NCBI GenBank assembly: GCA_003427395.1
Contig: BFEA01000493.1
Coordinates: forward strand, 145,787 to 182,160
Reading direction: 5' to 3'
Length of the DNA: 36,374 bases
Source: Chara braunii
Lineage: Eukaryota > Streptophyta > Charophyceae > Charales > Characeae
Every line of letters begins with the position of its first letter. Position 1 is the first letter of the stretch. This document shows positions 29,410 to 36,374 of this stretch, in pieces. Under the pieces are notes generated by a model that made no database searches, was not told where the DNA came from, and worked only from the letters and a program-made list of their open reading frames with translations. The position numbers and the translations under genes are program-made.

Positions 29410-30680
29410 CTATACAGGCCGGATTACCAAAGTTGTTTCTATCAAAATATATCAGAACTTCTAAAAACCAAGACAATTTCGATAGCACTCCCTCTAGGGA
29501 AAATGCCTTTTCAATTTTTTGTTTTTTTTTTTCAAAAAGGGTTGTGGAGGTGTCGGGGGTTATGACTCAGGGAGGATATCCAACTGAGGGTTTCCCATGC
29601 GGGGGTCAACCCTACTGGCAGTGTCGCGGGTTCACCCACTTACCCAGGGATCACTCAAGGTAGAGAACGTAGAACCTTCGCAACACACTTTGGAGTATCG
29701 GCCCAGATCGACACTACCAGGCTGCTATGGCAGGGTTGCATCCCTGAGGCACCTGACCGAGAGGCGTGCTAGCACCACAGTCGTCGCCGGTGCTGCATGG
29801 ATGAGCGTCGTTCCTGCTAGGAAGGAAAGGAACCCTGCACTCCTCCCGCACGCATCCCCACTAAGACTGCCCCTCCCAGAGTCGTGCTCCCTTCATGACC
29901 TCAAGAACCCTAAGAAGAGACACACGCTCGATTGTTACGGGGACCCATGATCCATGATTGAGAATTCAGTGTGTGATGGGCACCCTGGCGGGTGGATCCC
30001 CAATTCAAGCTTGCAAAGTACATTCGTGCCCTTATGAACATGCACACTCAGTATGTGGGTGGTAGTGCATCAACCTAACGTCGTGTCCTCGACATATGCG
30101 CGAGGTTGCGGATTTGAACCCGTAACCTCATACCACAATGTGCATTTCCAACCGGTGCCCTAACCACTGAGCCATCGGCGCGCCTTTCCAAAATTTATAC
30201 TCGACTGAATATGAAATATGAGAACGATCTTTGACTTTACAAAGTCAAATTTTGTTTAACTCCAAGATTTAGTAAAACTTATGGCATTATCTTCTTCAAA
30301 GAATAAAGTTTCTTAGATTTATACCAAGTCATATATGAACTTAAGATAAAACTTGGGTCATGCCAAAACAAAGTTTAACGAACTCTTTAGATTTGCAGAA
30401 ATTTTGGTAGCACTGCCCCTGAAAAATCCGCCTTTCCAAAATTTATACAAAACTAAGTACAAAATATAAAAATAATTATTACTTTATAAAGTCAAATTTT
30501 ATCAAATTCTTTGATTTAGTAAAAGTTTGAATTGCACTTCCCCTAGAAAAGTAGGTTTCTCATATTTCTACCAGCCAGGTATAAAACTCAGGCAAAAGTT
30601 GAATTTTGTAAAGACAAAATTTGATTAACTCATTGGATTTATAGAAATTTGAGCAACACTTTTCTTAGCAAAAATGTCTT
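29410..30680 (+). repeat. Array C': long-armed hairpins of E3, inverse of array C
   Basis: Several units with a core like GGTAGCACTGCCCCTGAA flanked by AT-rich complementary arms. The clearest has AAATTTTGG (30399-30407) with CCAAAATTT (30436-30444), a perfect 9 bp that extends imperfectly outwards. Others lie near 29447-29520, 30245-30330, 30520-30590 and 30640-30700. The reverse complement of E2 array C units aligns with them. The SINE insertion divides the array. Confidence 0.75.
29521..30181 (-). mobile_element. tRNA-derived SINE inserted in E3
   Basis: The minus strand starts near 30181 with a tRNA-like head: A box TGGCTCAGTGGT (plus 30163-30174; 11/12 to TRGCNNAGYNGG) and B box GGTTCAAATCC (plus 30110-30120; 10/11). 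The body is about 560 bp and ends in an A-run (T-run at 29522-29532 on plus). Probable target duplications are GCCTTTTCAATTTTT (29505-29519) and GCCTTTCCAAAATTT (30182-30196), 12/15 identical. The insertion splits an array C' hairpin unit. Length is long for a SINE, so the body may be composite. An open frame on plus at 29597-29950 lies within the body and is not supported as coding. Confidence 0.75.
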
Positions 30681-30972
30681 TTCAGAATTTTTACAAAGTT
30701 AAGTATGAAAAATAAACTTTACTCAGAAAATACAGAAAAATACAGAAATTTAACTAACTCCTACAACTCAAGAACATGGCAAGAATCTAAAGCAACTACC
30801 TATCAAAGTTGATACTCAGACTAAGTAGGACTTACACTCAATCACATGCAAGTCCATACCACAATAGGTAAGTACTCTAAAAAAAAATCATAGTTGTTCC
30901 CACATAAGAAAATTCATTAATTCTTAAGACGATTAACCCTTTACCCATCTTACATATAACATGACACTAAAC

Positions 30973-31690
30973 CATTCAACTTAGAAACAATGTCTCGCAT
31001 GCCTTAGATTATACGCGAAGAAGTTGCACAATTACTTTTCTCTTCTTTGGACATGTGAGTAGACTATTCAATTTATAAACAGTGCTTAGTCGCCCTGAAC
31101 TGTTTAAATATCTAAAATTTAATAACTCTCTGACTTGTCTTTAAAATATAGGCAGGGGACTGAGTCATTCAGCTTAGAAACAATGCTCAACTTGTCCTGT
31201 TTATTTTCAATTATACTATTAATTTTATCCCTCTTCTTAGTGATATGGTTTAAGTTGAACCATTCAACTTAGAAACAATGTTCGACTGTTTGTTCATATG
31301 CAAATATATATAAAGCATTTTCAATTATACTCATTTGTGATTAGTGTTTGGTTTAAGGCTAAACTATTCAGCTTAGAAACAATGTTTAGCCATTCACCAA
31401 AATCTTTCTTGAAAATAGAACAAGAGACTGAATTCAACTTAGAAACAATGTCTGGTCTATCTTAAGTCACACAAAAACATGAAGTTTGACCATTCAACCC
31501 AACTTCGGTAAGAAACTTCGAAAGAAACAAATAAACCAAACCATTCAGCTTAGAAACAATGTTTGTCTCTAAAGTCAAACAGACAAACCTTCATAAATAA
31601 ACACAACAACCAAACCATTCAGCAATGCCTAGTCCTTCTGAAAACAAGCAAGAAACATAACAATTGATCATTCAACTTAAAAATAATGTC
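30973..31690 (+). repeat. Array A: about nine hairpins with conserved 20-nt loop
   Basis: The loop CATTCARCTTAGAAACAATG or a close variant starts at about 30973, 31075, 31166, 31261, 31375, 31431, 31542, 31615 (internally deleted) and 31669. Stems on the two sides vary together: TGAG plus GGAC and CAGG pairing with CTCA, GTCC and CCTG around 31166; AGTTGAAC/GTTCGACT (one G-U) around 31261; GGCTAAAC/GTTTAGCC (31367-31374 with 31384 onward to 31391), perfect; CAAAC/GTTTG around 31542. Copies at 30973, 31075 and 31669 pair poorly. Spacing is 56-114 bp. The same place in E2 is taken by array B. Confidence 0.88.
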
Positions 31691-31951
31691 CAACCCTTGA
31701 TTGAGTCGGTCAAACACATGCAAAACCACCTTCCTTTCACCTTTCTCCCACCTTCCCCCAATTCATCCCTTAGTCTGATTTCAATCAAAACAAAATAAAA
31801 ACTGAAATTTACGCATGCATTCATTTTAATTAATTTGATTTAAATTTTAAAAAACAAATAAAAATCACACGCATGTTTTTGAGACAAACTAGAGAGATGT
31901 AGTGGTAGGAGCATAGTGGGCTCACACAAAACAAAAGGAAGTTACACCTGA

Positions 31952-32060
31952 CAGTTCTCTGCCTCCATAACCTCGCATAGATTTCGTTAGAGCTCCCGCA
32001 ATTGATGGGGTGAACCTCCCACAGAGGTCTTGGCACGGATTGTGGGTTGCAATCTCACAT
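31952..32060 (+). other. tRNA-like 3' module of E3
   Basis: In order: AGTTCTCTGCCTCC; an imperfect hairpin AACCT-cgcat-AGATT (31969-31983); GCTCCCGCAATTGATGGGG, D-arm-like; CCTC-CCACA-GAGG, anticodon-arm-like (32015-32027); and GTGGG-TTGCAAT-CTCAC, T-arm-like with a 7-nt loop (32042-32058). Each arm has a counterpart in E2 with changed but still pairing bases. A second, weaker module follows at about 32190-32285 (GGTCCCGCAATGGTGG) and has its E2 counterpart near 13780-13900. Confidence 0.65.
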
Positions 32061-32385
32061 GTCGTCTTCCTCTCATAACCAATAAGCTAGAACGAGAGTA
32101 AGAAGAGCAGGACGAGATTCATTAAGTCTCTCATATATAAGGGAGGTGCAGTCATACTTGCATGAGAGGGCCTTGATACTTTCAATCACTTGAGGGTCCC
32201 GCAATGGTGGACAAAACCACAGTAGGCTGGTCAAACCGAAGCCGGAATGCGGAGCAACTGCCCCTAACAGTCCTTCAAATTGCAATACTGTTACCCTTTG
32301 AAGAGCGTAATTACTCTCTCAAAGTCTACATTGTTGTTATCCCTTACCAAAACGGTACCGCATACTGTAGGAAAACCATTTTCGA

Positions 32386-33020
32386 ATAGAGCACGCCCCC
32401 CCTTGCTCTGCTTGAAATGCATGTGAAAATCGCAGCACTTTAGCAATCATGCGCAGTGTAGTGCATCATGCAAGCACCACACTAGTAAAAAAGCCTTGTA
32501 GGTGGACCATGAGTGTTCAACAAGATACATAACAAGGTGCTCGCTCAAATAGCAGCGAGCAACACCTACCCAAATTACGCCTCAGGATCATTAAACCATA
32601 ACCCTTATCGAATGTTAGTACACGAAGAAACCACCGTCCCCTTCGATTCACCGTCCAAACGCAAAAGAAACAACAATCACAGTTGGCATAATCCCAGATT
32701 TGTAAAAACTCTGTAAAAGTTAAGCGGTTGAATGTTGCGTTCAAGCAGCGATCTGAATTGTCAATGAAACATACTTTTGTCATTACCAACAATGTAATCA
32801 AAGTTTTTTCTCCGCTCTACTTTATGTCAAATGTGTAATATAAGAATAAATCTTTCACTAGTGTATAGGCGCATACACCCGTACTCTTAATTCTATTTTT
32901 ACTTTACTTTTCCAATGTATTTAACATGGTCCTACGCCCAGAACAATGCTCTTTTCCTTTGTTTTTTTTTTCTCTCTCTCTCTGTGCACGGTGTTGGAGG
33001 GCGCAGTGACCCGACCCTCC
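32386..33020. other. Unassigned sequence
   Basis: No gene, repeat or strong fold is recognised. The open frames at 32513-32716 (plus) and 32517-32801 (minus) lie on top of each other and lack domains. A TC-rich stretch lies near 32965-32985. Confidence 0.5.
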
Positions 33021-33192
33021 ACTGCATATCATCCCATCCGCTCACTTTCCATTGCATATCAGCCCATCTGCTCACTTTCCGCTGCATAGCAGCCCATCCG
33101 CTCACTTTCCGCTGCATATCAGCCCATCCGCTCACTTTCCACTGCATATCAGCCCATCCGCTCACTTTCCGCTGCATATCAGTCCATCCGCT
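33021..33192 (+). repeat. 30-bp minisatellite, about 5.7 units
   Basis: Units start at 33021, 33051, 33081, 33111, 33141 and 33171 with a phrase like GCTGCATATCAGCCCATCCG followed by CTCACTTTCC. Units differ by one to three bases. Because 30 is a multiple of three, open frames on both strands (plus 32915-33289, minus 33198-32932) show a 10-residue repeat. This is a consequence of the array and not evidence for a protein. Confidence 0.97.
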
Positions 33193-36100
33193 ATGCAAGC
33201 CCGGTACCAGTCCACAGGGTCGTGTAGAACTGACAAGTCAGTTACAGGGCTTTCCATTGGTACCGCACAGACCCGGTGTCCTACTTTAGAGTGAGCTGCT
33301 CCGTAGTTGAAGTGACTGTCAGGTTGGTCCGGATAGTAAAAGGGTAGTACGACCTGCTCAGCTGCGCGTCAGGTCCCAATGGCCGTATTATGGGGTAAGT
33401 GCAGTGGCAACGGTACAAAAGAGAAAACACAGGAAAGGGAAAAGAAAAAGAAAAGGGGAGCTGAGCGTGGAGCTTCGAATTCATGCCTAGATTTGGACCG
33501 TCGTCCTAGCGCCCTGAGATCTAATGGTTCTAGCAAGGCCTCGGTACCTGAGGGTTTTGAAGTATCATTTTCCTCTCTATTATTATTATTATTAGTATTC
33601 TCGTTTTGTCATTTCAAGGGAAGCAAACAGTTCGCTTTCGAGCCCCGATTGTGACCTAGTGGCTTAGACTGGCCAGACCTTTCACTTATTATCTTGTGCC
33701 TAACCTGTCCGGCTGAGCACCGCGAGGTGGGACCCCAAAAAAGGAGCAACCCGCGGCCGCTTCGGTAGGAGGTTTATCACCCCCCGTAAAAGGTCATAAG
33801 TCCCCTCCTTGCCATCAGACACGGGTACCCACAGGTGGTAGTCCAGTGGTTCTTGTTTAAGGAAGGAAGGAGGGAGTCGGTATCCCGTTATGGGACAACC
33901 GTGCCGGATCTGCGGTCACTTCGTGCCTGGAACAAGGCAATGGGTGAAGTGATGATATAAAACTTTCAAGGCAACGACCGTTGAGGTCCCTGTCTTTTCA
34001 ACTTACTTTACTATTTTATTTTATCTTACTTTGTTTTATTAAATTCTGAATTAAAAGGAAACGGAGCAATTCAAGTCCCTCGTTCCTACCACAGGGAATG
34101 CAAGATGAGAAAGCCTACAAAAGAGGGAGAATAATTAGTTGTTTGACGTCCAATCAGTGGGTGCTTGCCAACTATTTCGTTGCGCTAATGCCGCTTGTCT
34201 GAGGGCGGAAGGCGGAGTAGTGGAAGCTAGTGTGAGCCATGTGAGTGCGTGTGCCAGGAATCAAGACCTTGGCTATTATGAAACTCGACTATGGCAGACC
34301 GAAATGGCCTGCATGCCTATAGACCGAGGTACATGCGGTACTCCTGGATGTGGGAGTGTGAAGATGAGAAGGGCATATTGGTCGGGACCATTTTGTCCTA
34401 CTGAAAGCCTACAGGGGAGGTGAGGTTAAAAATTAATGTCTGCGGTCACAGGGAACAAGAGATGAGGAGAGATGAAGGACTGCAGACGGCCATTACCGAG
34501 GCGCGCAACGGGGTTGAGCGAAGATGTAGGCGAGACGGGGTAACTGTGGGAATGTGGGTGACCGTCACTTACCACGAGGACGACTCATCTACCGGGACCA
34601 CGGCCAAAGAGGTGCAGCGCGTCGATCGAGATTCCCAAGGGGCGTATGAGATGAGCGACGCCGAGGCGACCCAGTCCTCTCATGGATGGAACCAGTGGCC
34701 GCGAGATCACCAGTCAGCAGAACCCGTGGAAAAGGCCCGGAGGCCAACTCAGGAAGAGGGCGACAGGACTGAGAGCGCGAGGCAGTTATGGGACAGTCAC
34801 TCGCGCGATGGGCACGCGCAAGAATAGGAGAGGTGAGTCAGACGACAAAGAGAGTCATGCGCGCGGCTTTCCTGTTGATGTCATCACTGGCACAAACGAT
34901 AGCTATGAGTAGGGGTCTACGAGACTGCTATGCACGAGGAGAGGTTCTTCTTTCACTCCGTACACTGGCCGTCGGACTACTCCGTCATCGCAGAGGCTGG
35001 GTGTGTGAGAGCTTCTCTGGGCTTACGATTACCTATATGAGACTCGTGTGCGGGATGAAGGAAGGGGCAGCACGAGTGTCCTTTGACACTCGTGCGGCCA
35101 GAAGTGACGGTACACGACAAGTTGTGAGCTTGAGGGAGGGAGACAAGGAGGAAACGCATGGTCGAGCTTGACGCGGCTATGGTTGACACTCATTTCTCTT
35201 TTGGGTGGAAAGGCTCCACGTTTGCACTCAGGTCATCCAGTTCGTGTTAGCCCCTATACTAGCAGAGAGTCTCATGTGTCAAAGAGACAAGTAAGGGATA
35301 GGCGTGCCCCTGAGTGGCCTCATGTGACGAGAGTGACACTGCATTACTCGTGTGAAACTGTACTAATCGACTCTGGCTCGAAGGGGGACTAAAAGGAAAA
35401 ACGAGCGACTGGGAGTCCCCTCTCGTGAAAGCGTGTAAGGAGCTAGTCCCTGGAGGGGATGCTGGTCAGCTTGGACCACCTTCGACAGAGTGATGGTTGG
35501 GGCGGTGACTGTGCTATGGTGAGCGGGATGATCACGACCTCAGTTGAAGAAAAGGAAAGGGGGCGAGATCAAGAGAGAGGGAGAAAACGGTGACCATGTA
35601 GTTGTTGCACGGAGAGAGCTCGCGTCACGAGCAAAAGAAACGAGATTGACAGAAGACAATTCGCCGAAGGGTTGAAATCGCCACGTGCACGCCGCATGTG
35701 CCTGCCAATCTAGTACCATTACGGTGAGTACGAAGTAAGATAAGGTCAATGTGCTATTACCTGCAAGTGGGTCTCGTGTCTGCATCTTGCAGTCTGAACA
35801 GTGTCTCTTAGTTGCAGGTTGGAAGAGTGTCCTCCCCATGAGTCCAAGATCTTGGACAACATCTATGTCCTTCTCGAGTGGATCGGTGAGCCTAGCTACC
35901 GTGCAAAGAGACATTGGCATGCAAACTTTTAATGATGGGGTTGAAAGTAACGAATAACGTTATGTGCTTCAACAAATTAAATAAGTTGTGGGTTTGGTTG
36001 ATGTTAACTGTGTCTTGGCTTTCTCGCGTAAAATCATAGTAATGAGTTGACCCCATGCGGACTCGGTCTGAGAGAAGAGAGTTAGACCTATGTGCATGTG

Positions 36101-36279
36101 TTGTGGTGAGATTTAGAAAGAGGAGATTAAGTCTGGGTGTGAATAAGATGCAACTCAGGGTTAACTAGAGGTGGGGCAAGTTATTAAGAGCCCTCGATTA
36201 CTCTAAGTCGCCCATTGTACAATGACCGGTTGACACCCCTCATGCAGGGAGGAAAGCAATAAGGGCGGAAGAAGTCAAG

Positions 36280-36283
<4 letters not shown>
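33193..36283. other. Unassigned; several open frames without known domains
   Basis: An (ATT)n microsatellite lies at about 33578-33595. The longest open frames are 34139-34423 and 34420-34827 (plus, overlapping start and stop), 34788-35171 (plus) and 35540-35920 (minus). The product at 34420-34827 is highly polar (Arg/Glu/Gln/Asp-rich, no membrane segment); the one at 34139-34423 has seven or more Cys without regular spacing. None shows a motif I recognise, and I found no homologous segment elsewhere in the window. A degraded gene or an unknown repeat is possible. Confidence 0.45.

Positions 36284-36374
<91 letters not shown>
36284..36374. repeat. Poly-T tract (91+ bases) at window end
   Basis: Uninterrupted T to the last base. 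It could be the poly-A tail of a minus-strand retroelement whose body lies beyond the window, or a homopolymer assembly artefact at a contig end. Confidence 0.95.

Larger units (their letters stand above)
28715..32385 (+). mobile_element. Element E3: hairpin-array element, copy 3, carrying a SINE
   Basis: Collinear in plus orientation with the reverse complement of E2. The 5' segment (28715-29195, with AATCGCAG at 28893-28900) is followed by a weak TGTTAT/ATAACA hairpin (about 29199-29217), long-armed hairpins (29410-30680, interrupted by a SINE at 29521-30181), hairpin array A (30973-31690), the tRNA-like module (31952-32060) and a 3' segment sharing GAGAGGGCCTTG (32164-32175) and TCAAACCGAAG (about 32231-32241) with E2. 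Without the SINE it is about 3.0 kb, like E2. No frame is conserved between copies. Ends are approximate. Confidence 0.7.

Noticed and set aside
30973-31690. Spaced 20-bp motif read as a CRISPR or enhancer array
   Set aside because: Spacing is irregular and the immediate flanks are complementary to each other, which fits hairpins better than spacers.
34139-35920. Cluster of open frames that could be a degraded gag or host gene
   Set aside because: No zinc knuckle, protease or other motif, and frames overlap on both strands. Reported only as unassigned.
36284-36374. Poly-T as a pol III terminator or a true poly-A tail
   Set aside because: The run continues to the window edge, so its nature cannot be decided; an assembly artefact is equally possible.

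Overview
The window looks like a gene-poor, repeat-rich stretch of a eukaryotic nuclear genome. It has dense microsatellites, decayed Ty3/gypsy (chromovirus) coding sequence full of stops and frameshifts, tRNA-derived pol III-type repeats, a foldback element, a palindromic satellite and a 980-base assembly gap. I see no intact gene, and no LTR could be delimited. I cannot name the organism: chromodomain Ty3/gypsy elements occur in fungi, plants, algae, stramenopiles and animals.

Layout. 1-2470: (CA)n, then unassigned sequence. 2474-2815: copy of repeat S1 (minus). About 2990-6150: element E1 (plus), a non-coding element rich in hairpins. 6150-13690: microsatellites (TC, TAA, CTT), a duplicated block at 8.1-9.2 kb, a 72-bp tandem duplication and a tRNA-like sequence at 12.05-12.13 kb. 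About 13690-16740: element E2 (minus). 17058-18037: gap. 18038-18443: S1 (plus). 18444-20425: chromovirus copy A (minus), interrupted by a 460-bp foldback element. 20461-21120: tandem array of 136-bp palindromes. 22236-24228: chromovirus copy C (minus). 24229-27830: chromovirus copy B (minus). 27818-28180: S1 (minus). About 28715-32385: element E3 (plus), carrying a 660-bp tRNA-derived SINE. 33021-33192: 30-bp minisatellite. 33193-36283: unassigned. 36284 to the end: poly-T.

The most interesting signal is E1, E2 and E3. By eye they are three diverged copies of one roughly 3-kb non-coding element. Each has the same module order: a conserved 5' part, a short TGTTATC/GATAACA hairpin, an array of hairpin units, and a tRNA-like 3' module. 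Within an array the roughly 20-nt loop is conserved, while the flanking stems differ from unit to unit yet stay self-complementary (for example GGCTAAAC/GTTTAGCC beside AGTTGAAC/GTTCGACT). The loop sequence differs between E1, E2 and E3, but stem length, loop length and core position are similar. E2 and E3 lie in mirror orientation on either side of the chromovirus cluster. I do not recognise this as a named element class.

The chromovirus copies cannot be active: both readable reverse transcriptases have lost a catalytic aspartate, the integrases have lost catalytic residues or carry stops, and the chromodomain carries a stop. No genes appear to work together. The window records nested insertion, local tandem duplication and decay.
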